A stretch of 32,913 nucleotides of DNA from Methyloglobulus morosus KoM1 (GCF_000496735.2 NZ_AYLO01000018.1:1-32913); one strand, 5' to 3'; positions 24,086 through 32,585 are shown, numbered from the stretch's first letter. Notes: generated by a model not told the origin, from the sequence alone. Numbers and translations are program-made.

Positions 24086-25777
24086 ATGAGTAGTCTGTCC
24101 GGTAAGATCCAAGAGGTATTCAATGAACCCGGTTGTGAAAAAAACCAGGGTAAATCGGATAAGGAGCGCAAGAAAGGTTGTACCAAGCAATTGCAACCCG
24201 GCGGTGCGGCGGGCGGGTGTGCCTTCGACGGTGCCAAAATAGCCTTGCAGCCCATTACCGATGTCGCCCATCTCGTGCATGGCCCGATTGCTTGCGAAGG
24301 AAATTCCTGGGATAACCGGGGTTCGAAATCTTCCGGCTCCAACCTATGGCGTACCGGCTTTACCACCGACATCAACGAAACCGATGTCGTCTTCGGCGGC
24401 GAAAAGCGCCTGTATAAATCGGTCAAAGAAATCATTGAAAAATACGATCCCCCTGCGGTTTTTGTTTATCAGACTTGCGTGCCGGCGATGATCGGCGACG
24501 ATATCGATGCAGTCTGTAAAGCGGCCTCGCAAAAATTCGGCAAGCCGGTGATACCGATCAATTCGCCGGGTTTTGTCGGTCCTAAAAACCTGGGCAACAA
24601 GTTGGCCGGGGAAGCGATCCTGGATCATGTCATCGGCACGGAAGAGCCCGAATACACCACGCCTTACGACATCAACATCATCGGCGAATACAATTTGTCC
24701 GGCGAGTTATGGCAAGTCAAGCCCTTGCTGGACGAGTTGGGCATACGCATCCTGTGCTGTATTTCCGGCGATGCGAAATATCATGACGTAGCCTCTTCCC
24801 ATCGGGCGAAAGCGGCGATGATGGTATGTTCAAAGTCCATGATTAACATTGCCCGCAAGATGGAAGACCGCTACGACATTCCTTTTTTCGAAGGGTCTTT
24901 TTATGGCATTGAAGATAGCAGCGAGGCACTACGGGAAATCTCCCGCTTATTGATTGAAAAAGGCGCTCCGGCGGAATTGATGGAGCGTACCGAAGCCTTA
25001 ATCGCCCGCGAAGAAGCGCTGGCTTGGGCAAATATTGAACCCTATAAGAAACGCCTGACCGGCAAGAAAGTCTTGTTGATCACGGGCGGCGTAAAGTCCT
25101 GGTCGGTGGTGGCGGCGTTGCAGGAGGCCGGCATGGAATTGGTCGGCACCAGCGTCAAGAAATCCACCAAGGAAGACAAGGAACGGATCAAGGAATTGAT
25201 GGGCGAAGATGCACACATGATCGACGACATGAGTCCCCGCGAAATGTATAAGATGCTGAGGGATGCCCAGGCCGACATTATGTTGTCGGGCGGACGTTCC
25301 CAGTTCATAGCCTTGAAAGCCAAGATGCCTTGGCTCGACATCAACCAGGAACGCCATCACGCTTACATGGGTTATGTCGGGATGGTCGAGCTGGTCAAGG
25401 AAATCGACAAGGCACTTTATAACCCGGTTTGGGAACAAGTACGCAAGCGTGCCCCCTGGGACGAGCAAACCTGGGAAGATGTCGCCGATGCTGCGATAGC
25501 GGCAGAAGCCGCTGCCATGGCTGCAGATCCGGCGCTGGCCCGTGACAAACGCCGTGCTACAACTATCTGCAATTGTAAGAATATCAGCCGTGGCATTATC
25601 GAAGATGCTATCACTGAGTTCGGTTTGACAACGGCGGCTTTGGTGTCGGAAAAAACCCTGGCCGGAACCGGTTGCGGCAGTTGCAGCGATAAGCTCGGCA
25701 AGATTATCAAAACTATCGATGAATGGAATCAGCCTGTTGCCGGTGCGGAACCTTCACAAACTCAACATGCGGCATAG
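24086..25777 (+). CDS. nifE: NifE with a fused C-terminal Bfd-like [2Fe-2S] domain
   Basis: NifE with NifN forms the scaffold on which NifB-co is matured to FeMo-co. The 563-residue protein has the NifE core (GGAAGGCAFDGAKIALQPI, HGPIACEGNSWDNR, QTCVPAMIGDDI). It is about 90 residues longer than the usual ~475. The extra part contains Cys495 and Cys497 (CNCKN) and Cys530 and Cys533 (GCGSC) in the CxC...CxxC spacing of a Bfd-like [2Fe-2S] domain, joined by an Ala-rich linker (~465-485). The domain could feed electrons or clusters to the scaffold. Such NifE extensions are known from some other diazotrophs. TTGGAGA precedes the ATG. Confidence 0.95.
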   Translation: MSSLSGKIQEVFNEPGCEKNQGKSDKERKKGCTKQLQPGGAAGGCAFDGAKIALQPITDVAHLVHGPIACEGNSWDNRGSKSSGSNLWRTGFTTDINETDVVFGGEKRLYKSVKEIIEKYDPPAVFVYQTCVPAMIGDDIDAVCKAASQKFGKPVIPINSPGFVGPKNLGNKLAGEAILDHVIGTEEPEYTTPYDINIIGEYNLSGELWQVKPLLDELGIRILCCISGDAKYHDVASSHRAKAAMMVCSKSMINIARKMEDRYDIPFFEGSFYGIEDSSEALREISRLLIEKGAPAELMERTEALIAREEALAWANIEPYKKRLTGKKVLLITGGVKSWSVVAALQEAGMELVGTSVKKSTKEDKERIKELMGEDAHMIDDMSPREMYKMLRDAQADIMLSGGRSQFIALKAKMPWLDINQERHHAYMGYVGMVELVKEIDKALYNPVWEQVRKRAPWDEQTWEDVADAAIAAEAAAMAADPALARDKRRATTICNCKNISRGIIEDAITEFGLTTAALVSEKTLAGTGCGSCSDKLGKIIKTIDEWNQPVAGAEPSQTQHAA

Positions 25778-25785
25778 GTGATTTC

Positions 25786-27159
25786 ATGGCGACCGTGGTG
25801 CATTCCAAAAAATCCTGTGCGGTTAACCCGCTGAAAATGAGCCAGCCGATCGGCAGCGCATTGGCTTATATGGGCATCAATAACTGTATGCCTTTATTTC
25901 ACGGCTCGCAAGGTTGCACCTCCTTTGGTTTGGTGCTGTTTGTCAGGCATTTTAAGGAAGCTATTCCGCTGCAAACCACGGCGATGAGCGAAGTCGCCAC
26001 GGTACTCGGTGGGCTTGATAATGTCGAACAGGCCATCTTGACCATAGCGGCAAAGCAGAAACCTTCTATCATCGGCATTTCATCGACAGGCGTGACTGAA
26101 ACCAAGGGCGACGATGTCGACGGCTATATCAAGCTGATCCGGGAGAAGCATCCTGAATTGGATCATATCGCCTTGGTATATGTCTCTACCCCCGATTTCA
26201 AGGATGCCTTTCAGGACGGTTGGGCGAAAACCGTGACCAAGATGATCGAGCAACTGGTCAAGCCTGTACCGGTCGACGCAGTACGCAATTTGAAAAAAGT
26301 AAACATTTTGCCCGGAGCACACCTGACGCCGGGAGACCTCGACGAGTTGCGTGACATATTGGATGCCTTCGGTTTGGAAGCCGCATTTATGCCGGATTTG
26401 TCCGGCTCACTGGATGGACATGTGCCGCAAGATTTCACCCCGACGACGATTGGCGGCATCACGTTGGAAGAGATCGCATCATTAGGATTTTCTGGGCATA
26501 CCATCGCTATCGGCGAACAAATGCGCGATGCGGCAGTTGCATTAGAAAAATTGACCCATGTACCTTTCACCCTGTTCGACAGGTTGACCGGATTGGGTGT
26601 CAGTGACCAGTTGATAGCACTGTGTGCAAAACTAAGTGGTAATGCCGTTCCCAACAAGATTCGTAGGCAGCGCAGCCAGCTGGTTGATGCCATGCTTGAC
26701 GGCCATTTTTATTTCGGCGGAAAAAAAATAGCCATCGGTGCCGAACCCGATTTGTTGTGGGCGCTTGGCAATTGGTTTACCGAACTCGGCGCAGAAATTT
26801 TTGCCGCCGTTACAACCACCGCCTCGCCCTTGTTGGAGCGTATGGCGACAGAGGAAGTGTTGATCGGCGACCTTGAGGACTTGGAAGCCAAAGCAGCGAC
26901 CTGCGATTTGCTAGTCACCCATTCGCACGGACGGCAAGCGGCGGAACGTTTGAAAATACCGTTTTACCGCATCGGCATTCCCATGTTTGACCGCTTAGGT
27001 GCGGCGCACCAAACCATCGTTGGTTATCGCGGCACTCGTGACCTGGTGTTTGAGATAGCCAATATGTTTATAGCCGATGCCCATGAAGCCCATACTGATA
27101 CCTGGTATCCCGCTATGAGGCAACAAGAGCAGGTGGGCGTGGCAGCTGAGGCCCATTGA
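25786..27159 (+). CDS. nifN: NifN, FeMo-cofactor scaffold beta-like subunit
   Basis: The 457-residue partner of NifE. It has the NifK-like features KSCAVNPLKMSQPIGSALA, the HGSQGCTSFGLVLFVRHF segment and the ISSTGVTETKGDDVDGY loop. ATG 25786 is preceded by AGGTG; the open frame continues upstream into the nifE end, but a start there would lack family similarity. Eight bases separate it from nifE. Its last 27 coding bases begin a 56-base segment that recurs in diverged form before nifX. Confidence 0.96.
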   Translation: MATVVHSKKSCAVNPLKMSQPIGSALAYMGINNCMPLFHGSQGCTSFGLVLFVRHFKEAIPLQTTAMSEVATVLGGLDNVEQAILTIAAKQKPSIIGISSTGVTETKGDDVDGYIKLIREKHPELDHIALVYVSTPDFKDAFQDGWAKTVTKMIEQLVKPVPVDAVRNLKKVNILPGAHLTPGDLDELRDILDAFGLEAAFMPDLSGSLDGHVPQDFTPTTIGGITLEEIASLGFSGHTIAIGEQMRDAAVALEKLTHVPFTLFDRLTGLGVSDQLIALCAKLSGNAVPNKIRRQRSQLVDAMLDGHFYFGGKKIAIGAEPDLLWALGNWFTELGAEIFAAVTTTASPLLERMATEEVLIGDLEDLEAKAATCDLLVTHSHGRQAAERLKIPFYRIGIPMFDRLGAAHQTIVGYRGTRDLVFEIANMFIADAHEAHTDTWYPAMRQQEQVGVAAEAH

Positions 27160-27188
27160 GCCAAAAAATGTTAGTGAAAAGGTTTTCT
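27133..27188 (+). repeat. Direct repeat, copy 1 (nifN tail and following bases)
   Basis: The 56 bases from the last codons of nifN to TTTTCT match 27840-27895 at 47 of 56 positions by my count, without gaps. The copies lie 707 bp apart and flank the Rieske gene. Confidence 0.75.
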
Positions 27189-27195
27189 ATATTAT

Positions 27196-27250
27196 GGAAT
27201 CTCTGAACAAGTCCTCCGACAAGCTCAGGACAAAATTGCCCAGAGTTTCC
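27196..27250. repeat. Hairpin repeat before the Rieske gene
   Basis: GGAATCTCTG at 27196-27205 pairs with CAGAGTTTCC at 27241-27250 at 9 of 10 positions. An inner GTCCT/AGGAC stem lies at 27211-27231. The loop holds a CGACAAGCTCAGGAC motif related to the repeat at 23853. Confidence 0.55.
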
Positions 27251-27310
27251 TTATGTATCAGGGTCATTGCGGTTATACCGCTTGGTTTTCGGAAAATTAA
27301 AGGATAAACA

Positions 27311-27703
27311 ATGGACGAGTTATATGCGGTTTGCCGGACGATAGAAGTCGATGAAAACCAGGCTTACGGATTTTGGCTGGCGCGGCGAGGGGAAACTGGT
27401 GAAGCAATACCTTGGCCCATTTTGATTACCCGTAAAGGCAAAAATTTCTTTGGTTTTGAAAATGTTTGTCCGCATGGCGGTGAACGCTTGGACCAGATAC
27501 CGGGGCAGTTCATGGACGAGGATGGAAATTTCCTGACTTGCGGCAAACATCATGCCCAATTCGACCCAGATACCGGTCACTGTTTCATCGGGCCTTGCCA
27601 GGGTAAACAGTTAACCCCGGTTACAGTCGTGATCGATGAGGGCGATGTCTGCATAACGGGTGTGGAATTGGCCGAAGAGGATGGTTTGGATAGGGGGGAT
27701 TAA
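27311..27703 (+). CDS. Rieske-type [2Fe-2S] protein in the nif operon
   Basis: The 130-residue soluble protein has the Rieske ligands Cys53 and His55 (CPHGGE) and Cys77 and His80 (CGKHHAQFDPDTG). GPCQGKQLTPVTVVIDEGDV follows as in ferredoxin components of dioxygenases and nitrite reductase small subunits. There is no oxygenase subunit nearby. Ligand spacing is normal for the family. AAGGATAAACA precedes the ATG. It lies between nifN and nifX in a segment bounded by a direct repeat. A role as low-potential carrier for FeMo-co synthesis or nitrogenase is inferred from position only. Confidence 0.92.
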   Translation: MDELYAVCRTIEVDENQAYGFWLARRGETGEAIPWPILITRKGKNFFGFENVCPHGGERLDQIPGQFMDEDGNFLTCGKHHAQFDPDTGHCFIGPCQGKQLTPVTVVIDEGDVCITGVELAEEDGLDRGD

Positions 27704-27706
27704 AAC

Positions 27707-27835
27707 ATGAAAGCTGAGTCGATAGATGCTTATAAAGCCTTAAAAATAAGCATTACCCACGGTGGCTTGGTTGTTCTCTCCCTGTTCGGGCGAAATGCAG
27801 TACAGTTGAAGATTCCGCACTATGGGAAGTGTTGA
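27707..27835 (+). CDS. Possible 42-residue small protein
   Basis: A short frame starting ATG 27707, eight bases after a GGGGGG stretch and three bases after the Rieske stop. The product has a mid-hydrophobic stretch (GGLVVLSLFGRNAVQLKI) and ends in GKC. I recognise no family. It may be a real small protein coupled to the Rieske gene, or a chance or decayed frame inside the repeat-bounded segment. Confidence 0.25.
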   Translation: MKAESIDAYKALKISITHGGLVVLSLFGRNAVQLKIPHYGKC

Positions 27836-27839
27836 ATAT

Positions 27840-27895
27840 GTGGGCGCGGAAGTTGCGGCTTATTGAGCCAAAAAACGTTACTGAAAAAGTTTTCT
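27840..27895 (+). repeat. Direct repeat, copy 2 (upstream of nifX)
   Basis: Diverged copy of 27133-27188. In the matching frame it still reads V-G-A-E-V-A-A-Y-stop, parallel to the nifN end V-G-V-A-A-E-A-H-stop, so it looks like a leftover nifN 3' end. It lies 14 bases before the nifX ATG. Confidence 0.75.
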
Positions 27896-27909
27896 TTAGT
27901 GGAGGAAGT

Positions 27910-28335
27910 ATGAAAGTTGCATTTGCTACGCAAGATTTGAAACGGGTCGATGCACATTTTGGCTGGGCCAAAAACATCGTCATCTATGAACTGTCGGCGG
28001 ATAGTTACCAACTTCTTGAGGCGATCCAGTTTGAAGGGGATCTACAGGAGGATGGCAATGAAGACAAGCTCGCGCCAAAGCTTGATGCAGTCAAGGATTG
28101 CACCATCCTGTACGTGGCCGCCATCGGTGGTTCCGGCGCGGCGCGGGTGGTGGCGCAAGGAATACATCCGATGAAAGTGGCGCAGCCAGAGCTTATTACT
28201 GACTTGCTGGAAAAATTGCAGGTAGTCTTACGCGGAACGCCGCCGCCTTGGTTACGTAAAGTGCTTGCTAAAGGCAACAAGGATCAGGAACGTTCGTTTG
28301 ATTTTGAAGAAGATGAAGAGGTGGAACATGGCTGA
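27910..28335 (+). CDS. nifX: NifX, FeMo-co precursor carrier
   Basis: The 141-residue protein binds NifB-co/VK-cluster and moves it to and from NifEN. It has the NifX/NifY core [20 protein letters not shown], then YELSADSYQ and a [17 protein letters not shown] segment, followed by an acidic tail. ATG 27910 is chosen because GGAGG lies 4-5 bases before it; a longer frame from 27829 would read through the direct repeat and adds residues foreign to the family. It overlaps the next gene by eight bases. Confidence 0.95.
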   Translation: MKVAFATQDLKRVDAHFGWAKNIVIYELSADSYQLLEAIQFEGDLQEDGNEDKLAPKLDAVKDCTILYVAAIGGSGAARVVAQGIHPMKVAQPELITDLLEKLQVVLRGTPPPWLRKVLAKGNKDQERSFDFEEDEEVEHG

Positions 28336-28801
28336 GGCATTAGCGGTAAAGATGACGGAATCACCGATGGACTCGTTGTTCGTCAAGGAGCTCGTCAAGC
28401 AATGGCGGGCGCAGGATTCTTATGGCACCTGGGAAGGCAAGAGTGATGAGCTATTGCTCGAACCCTATATTTTAGACAAAGAGAAACGTAAAGCCATGCC
28501 GATTATCGGTGACCCCGATCCAGAGACGCTGTGGCGGCTGGAGCTGTTCTATAACGCGGTCGGCCTGTCCATTGAACGCGCTACCGGAGTGATGGTTACG
28601 CCCATGATGAAAATGTCCCACGAAGGTTTTGGCCGGATGATCCTGGCTGCGGGTCGTTTGATTGTGGTCAATAAGCAATTACGGGATGTGCATCGCTTCG
28701 GTTTCGATAACATGGGCAAACTCGCAGATGATGGGGAGAAGCTGGTTTCGGCAGGTGTGACGATGATTGAAACCTATCCTGAAGTTGCGAAATACGGATA
28801 G
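28328..28801 (+). CDS. NifX-associated nitrogen fixation protein (DUF269)
   Basis: The 157-residue protein has typical family segments: [46 protein letters not shown] (with I for L at its start), and [27 protein letters not shown]. In other bacteria the family (NafX-like) sits directly after nifX and supports nitrogenase under stress, though its chemistry is not defined. ATG 28328 follows GAGGTGG and overlaps the nifX end. Confidence 0.93.
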   Translation: MAEALAVKMTESPMDSLFVKELVKQWRAQDSYGTWEGKSDELLLEPYILDKEKRKAMPIIGDPDPETLWRLELFYNAVGLSIERATGVMVTPMMKMSHEGFGRMILAAGRLIVVNKQLRDVHRFGFDNMGKLADDGEKLVSAGVTMIETYPEVAKYG

Positions 28802-28896
28802 CCGCATCTTAACTATCCAAATGCAAGGTTTATTGAATCCGCATCGCTATAAGCTGTGCCGATACAACGCTAGAAACAGAAACGGAGAACATAATC

Positions 28897-29109
28897 GTGA
28901 CTGAAACAGCTGTAATTGAAAATGAAGATGTTAAAGCTAAATTAAAGAAATTAAATGCCCAGGCAACCGCATTAAAGATGGATTTACATGATTTGGCGGA
29001 AGATTTGCCTACAGGCTGGGAGCGTATCCGCGAAGTCTCTGAAAAGACTTATCAGGCTTATGAGGAACTGAGCGCAATACGTAAACAAATCGCTGAAGCT
29101 GGAGGATAG
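28897..29109 (+). CDS. CCE_0567/DUF683-family small protein
   Basis: A 70-residue helical protein with the heptad-like KAKLKKLNAQATALKMDLHDLAEDLP, WERIREVSEKTYQAYEEL pattern of the family; it probably forms a helical hairpin. The start is GTG 28897 with ACGGAGA upstream. It comes just before fdxB, the usual place for this family, and is thought to help FdxB or metal delivery, but this is not proven. Confidence 0.9.
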   Translation: MTETAVIENEDVKAKLKKLNAQATALKMDLHDLAEDLPTGWERIREVSEKTYQAYEELSAIRKQIAEAGG

Positions 29110-29118
29110 GAGATTACC

Positions 29119-29433
29119 ATGAGTGAATTTACCGTAACATTGCCTAGCGGAAAGTTATGGAGTCCGCAATTTGTCGAGGTCATTAACCAGGATAATTGCA
29201 TCGGTTGCGGGCGCTGTTACAAAGTCTGTGGTCGGGAAGTGCTGGAGATGGTCGGCATCAATGCGGATGGCGAAACCGTCAAACTAAGTGACGAAGATGA
29301 CGAGGACGAATACGATAAAAAGGTGATGTCAATCGCTAATCCGAATAATTGTGTCGGTTGCGAGGCTTGCGCCAAAATTTGTCCTAAAAAGTGTTATACC
29401 CATGATGCCCATGAGATGGATCAAGCCGCTTAA
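29119..29433 (+). CDS. fdxB: Ferredoxin III, nif-specific (FdxB)
   Basis: The 104-residue 2[4Fe-4S] ferredoxin has two clean CxxCxxCxxxC sets: Cys27, 30, 33 and 37, and Cys78, 81, 84 and 88. An acidic loop (SDEDDEDEYDKK) separates them. WSPQFVEVINQDNCIGCGRC is typical of the nif-specific group. TAGGAGATTACC precedes the ATG. It lies 9 bases after the DUF683 gene and 27 before nifQ. Confidence 0.94.
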   Translation: MSEFTVTLPSGKLWSPQFVEVINQDNCIGCGRCYKVCGREVLEMVGINADGETVKLSDEDDEDEYDKKVMSIANPNNCVGCEACAKICPKKCYTHDAHEMDQAA

Positions 29434-29460
29434 GCGCATTTAATATCACAGGCAATAACT

Positions 29461-30060
29461 ATGTTGGCCAAAATTGACGCTTATCAACATTATGACCCGC
29501 TATTGGTCCATGCCCGCGCGCCATCCGATCCGGTGACCCAAACATTTGCGGCCGCCATCAACATGGTACGCAGTTCCTCCAGGTTGGCGGGGCGGTTGAC
29601 ATTCGGGCTCGAGATCGGCGATTACAAGTCATTAATCGAGACCTACTTTCCAGGCGCACAAGGGGCTTTCCTGACGCCAGCCCTCAATGCTTTTAAGTAT
29701 ACGGCTCCCACTTCCCATGGGGATGAATTTGACGATGTTTTGGCCTTGCTGCTCGAACACCGGGGCAATACCGGGACAGAAACGACTTGGCTGGCTTACG
29801 CGGTTACCGCCTGTTGTATGGGCGACGACCATTTGTGGCAGGATATGGGGCTGAATAATCGCCAGGAATTATCGGGGCTTATGCAACAGCATTTCAGCAC
29901 GCTTTATGAGAAAAATACCGGCAACATGCGCTGGAAAAAATTTTTCTATAAGCAACTGTGTGAACGGGCCGGAGCTTATGTCTGCCGATCTCCGAGTTGT
30001 GCTGTCTGTGTCGATTACCAAAATTGTTTTGGCTCGGAAGAAGAGGGATTATGGCGGTAG
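29461..30060 (+). CDS. nifQ: NifQ, molybdenum donor
   Basis: The 199-residue protein supplies molybdenum for FeMo-co on NifEN. The C-terminus has the family motif Cx4Cx2Cx5C in CRSPSCAVCVDYQNCFG, the ligand set of its Mo-Fe-S cluster, preceded by RWKKFFYKQLCERAG. The N-terminal helical part is less conserved. Its 3' end overlaps the ygfZ start by ten bases. Confidence 0.95.
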   Translation: MLAKIDAYQHYDPLLVHARAPSDPVTQTFAAAINMVRSSSRLAGRLTFGLEIGDYKSLIETYFPGAQGAFLTPALNAFKYTAPTSHGDEFDDVLALLLEHRGNTGTETTWLAYAVTACCMGDDHLWQDMGLNNRQELSGLMQQHFSTLYEKNTGNMRWKKFFYKQLCERAGAYVCRSPSCAVCVDYQNCFGSEEEGLWR

Positions 30061-31013
30061 TTCAAGGTATGCAATTAGAAAACCCTGTGCAATACGAAGA
30101 TATAATGGCAGAGCTTTCAGGTTATGGGCTGATTGAAGTCACGGGTGATGACGCACTGAGCTTCCTGTCGGGGCTATCCACCAGTGACGTTAAGCTAGTC
30201 TCACCGTCATACAGCCAGTTCAGCGCAATCTGCGATACCAAAGGAAGGGTACTGGCAAGCTTTTTAATCTTCAAGCGCTATGATGCTTATTATTTGTTCC
30301 TGCCGGCAGATATGGTGGAGCCTGTCATCCGGAAGTTGAAATTGCACGTCCTACGCGCCAAAGTAAGCATTAACGATCATGGGGAAAACTTAAAGCTTAT
30401 GGGTTTATCGGGGACAGGTACGACCCAACTTCTGTCGCAGGCATTGGCCATGCCGATTCAAGAAGACTCTTTCGGGATCACATCCCAGAGTGGGGACTGC
30501 ACCGTTATCCCACTGCCTGGTGAAACACAGCCCCGCTGGCTAGTTGTTGGCAGCAATGATGCGATGGATGTCCTTTGCGAGAAATTGCTGCCGGATGTTG
30601 CGCTAATCGATAAGGATGAATGGGCGTACTTAGACGCTATTAGCGGTGTGCCTTTTATCGTCCCAGCCACGGCAGGCGAATACTTGCCGCAAATGCTGAA
30701 CCTGGAATCATTGGGTGGGTTGTCTTTCACCAAAGGCTGTTATCCCGGTCAAGAAGTGATTGCACGGCTGCATTATCGAGGTAAGCTTAAGCGCAAGCTG
30801 TATATTGCCCACACGGATTCTCAACCATTACCGGACGCGGGGACACCGCTGTATCATGCCGACAACCCAAACTGTATAGGTCACGTACTGTCGGCAGCAC
30901 GCCATTCAACCGGGCAGGTTGCGCTCCAGGCCGTAATTGAGATCGAACAGCAAAGCCAAGGCGAAGTGATCCTGGCAAGCCCGACCGGTTCCAGGCTTAT
31001 ATTTACGGCGTAA
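30051..31013 (+). CDS. ygfZ: YgfZ/GcvT-like Fe-S protein maturation factor
   Basis: The 320-residue folate-binding protein has the hallmark KGCYPGQEV (Lys228, Cys230) and an aminomethyltransferase-like N-terminus (LIEVTGDDALSFLSGLSTSDV, then CDTKGRVLASFLIF). YgfZ supports repair or assembly of some Fe-S enzymes, including radical SAM MiaB in E. coli. ATG 30051 lies inside the nifQ end with GAGGG upstream, so it is coupled to the nif operon. That link suggests use in nitrogenase or NifB maturation; this is inference. Confidence 0.92.
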   Translation: MAVVQGMQLENPVQYEDIMAELSGYGLIEVTGDDALSFLSGLSTSDVKLVSPSYSQFSAICDTKGRVLASFLIFKRYDAYYLFLPADMVEPVIRKLKLHVLRAKVSINDHGENLKLMGLSGTGTTQLLSQALAMPIQEDSFGITSQSGDCTVIPLPGETQPRWLVVGSNDAMDVLCEKLLPDVALIDKDEWAYLDAISGVPFIVPATAGEYLPQMLNLESLGGLSFTKGCYPGQEVIARLHYRGKLKRKLYIAHTDSQPLPDAGTPLYHADNPNCIGHVLSAARHSTGQVALQAVIEIEQQSQGEVILASPTGSRLIFTA

Positions 31014-31027
31014 GTTTAAAGGTAACT

Positions 31028-31411
31028 ATGGAAACTAAATTTCATTTTGTTGATATTGATGTTAAAACGACTTATCTCGCCCAAGATTCCCAGCCAGGGC
31101 AAGCCCAGTATGTCTTCTCATACACAGTGACCATCAAGAACAGCGGTGCCGTCGCGGCGCAATTGTTGCGTCGGCATTGGATAATTACAGACGCGAACGG
31201 TATAAAAATAGAGGTAATTGGTGAAGGTGTCGTAGGCGAACAGCCTTATTTACGGCCGGGTGAGAAATTTCAATATACCAGCATGACCAGTATTAGGACT
31301 CCTGTCGGTGTCATGCACGGCAGTTATCAGTTAATCGGCGATGATGGTGTGATGTTCGATGCGCCTATCCCAGCATTTCGCTTGGCAACGTTGCGGCAGG
31401 TTTTCCATTAA
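31028..31411 (+). CDS. apaG: ApaG-domain protein
   Basis: The 127-residue protein has the ApaG beta-sandwich pattern: an YVFSYTVTIKNSGAVAAQLLRRHWIITD stretch, then EGVVGEQPYLRPGEKFQYTS and GVMHGSYQLI. ApaG was first linked to cobalt resistance; its role is still unclear. It starts 14 bases after ygfZ, so it is likely to be co-transcribed. Confidence 0.95.
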   Translation: METKFHFVDIDVKTTYLAQDSQPGQAQYVFSYTVTIKNSGAVAAQLLRRHWIITDANGIKIEVIGEGVVGEQPYLRPGEKFQYTSMTSIRTPVGVMHGSYQLIGDDGVMFDAPIPAFRLATLRQVFH

Positions 31412-31478
31412 CAATTGCGGCATTATCCTTTTATTGCATAGTAGGCCTTTATCACACTAATTTACCTGGATATTAAGC

Positions 31479-32585
31479 GTGCTTGTAGGATTGCCCAAAG
31501 AAATTAAAGACAACGAATATCGTGTTGGCTTAACGCCCGGTGCGGTCAAAATGTTGGTCGCAAGAGGTCACCGAGTGCTGGTTGAAACCGGGGCAGGTGA
31601 GGGTAGTTTTATTCCCGACCAGGAATACCGTTCCGTGGGTGCCCAAATTGTTGAACACGCACACGATGCCTGGGCAGCGCAATTAGTTGTGAAAGTGAAG
31701 GAACCGCTTAGTGCAGAATATCCTTATTTACGTAAGGATATGTTACTATTTACCTATTTACATCTTGCCTCTAATGAACCGCTCACTAAGGCTTTGCTTA
31801 CTAGCGGCGTTACGGCAATCGCCTATGAAACAGTCCAAACGCATTCTGGCCAACTGCCCTTATTGATGCCGATGAGTGAAGTGGCGGGACGTATGTCCAC
31901 ACAAGTTGGAGCGGCTATTCTGCAAAGGCCCCAAGGTGGTCGTGGGGTACTCATGGGCGGTGTTCCCGGCGTTGCGCCAGCAGATGTGACCATATTAGGC
32001 GGCGGCACAGTCGGTGCCAATGCAGCCCGTATAGCCATAGGTATGGGGGCACAAGTAACAATTCTGGACGTGAGCCATCATCGGCTCGCTTATTTCGACG
32101 ACCTCTACAACGGGCGTATCCAGACGCGAAAAAGCAACCCATCCACGATAGAAGAGGCGGTTTGCCAAGCCGATTTGGTTATCGGCGCGGTGTTGATTCC
32201 GGGCGGGAAAGCGCCTTGGCTAGTGACGCGTCCTATGCTGTCGAGCATGCGTAAAGGAACAGTGATTGTCGATGTCGCTGTCGACCAAGGAGGGTGTGTG
32301 GAGACCACCAAGCCGACAACACATAGCCAGCCGACTTATGAAATCGATGGAATAGTGCATTATTGTGTCGCCAACATGCCCGGTGCCGTGCCTCGGACAA
32401 GTACGTTCGCCCTCGTCAACCAGACGACCGATTATGTCCTTCTTTTGGCTGACCAGGGCGTTGATGCGTTGGTAAACAATCCAGAGCTACAGTCAGGTCT
32501 TAATATCTATCGTGGGCAAGTGGCGCATCCCGGTGTGGCGACCGCTTTTGGTTTAGCGTACACCTCTCCCGAACAAGTGTTTTAG
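31479..32585 (+). CDS. ald: Alanine dehydrogenase
   Basis: NAD-dependent enzyme converting pyruvate and ammonium to L-alanine and back. The 368-residue protein starts at GTG 31479 (LVGLPKEIKDNEYRVGLTPG). It has the family VKVKEP segment, a Rossmann ILGGGTVGANAARIA motif and the C-terminal NMPGAVPRTST signature. Length agrees with the family (~370). Some methanotrophs assimilate ammonium through this enzyme, so placement after the nif genes may serve uptake of fixed nitrogen. A 67-base spacer separates it from apaG, so it may have its own promoter. Confidence 0.95.
   Translation: MLVGLPKEIKDNEYRVGLTPGAVKMLVARGHRVLVETGAGEGSFIPDQEYRSVGAQIVEHAHDAWAAQLVVKVKEPLSAEYPYLRKDMLLFTYLHLASNEPLTKALLTSGVTAIAYETVQTHSGQLPLLMPMSEVAGRMSTQVGAAILQRPQGGRGVLMGGVPGVAPADVTILGGGTVGANAARIAIGMGAQVTILDVSHHRLAYFDDLYNGRIQTRKSNPSTIEEAVCQADLVIGAVLIPGGKAPWLVTRPMLSSMRKGTVIVDVAVDQGGCVETTKPTTHSQPTYEIDGIVHYCVANMPGAVPRTSTFALVNQTTDYVLLLADQGVDALVNNPELQSGLNIYRGQVAHPGVATAFGLAYTSPEQVF

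Noticed and set aside
25723-25785. Upstream extension of nifN into the nifE end
   Set aside because: Overlaps the Bfd-like domain of NifE, adds residues unlike NifN, and starts without a ribosome binding site.
27829-27909. Upstream extension of nifX by 27 codons from ATG 27829
   Set aside because: The extension reads through the nifN-tail repeat, lacks family similarity, and GGAGG sits just before ATG 27910.
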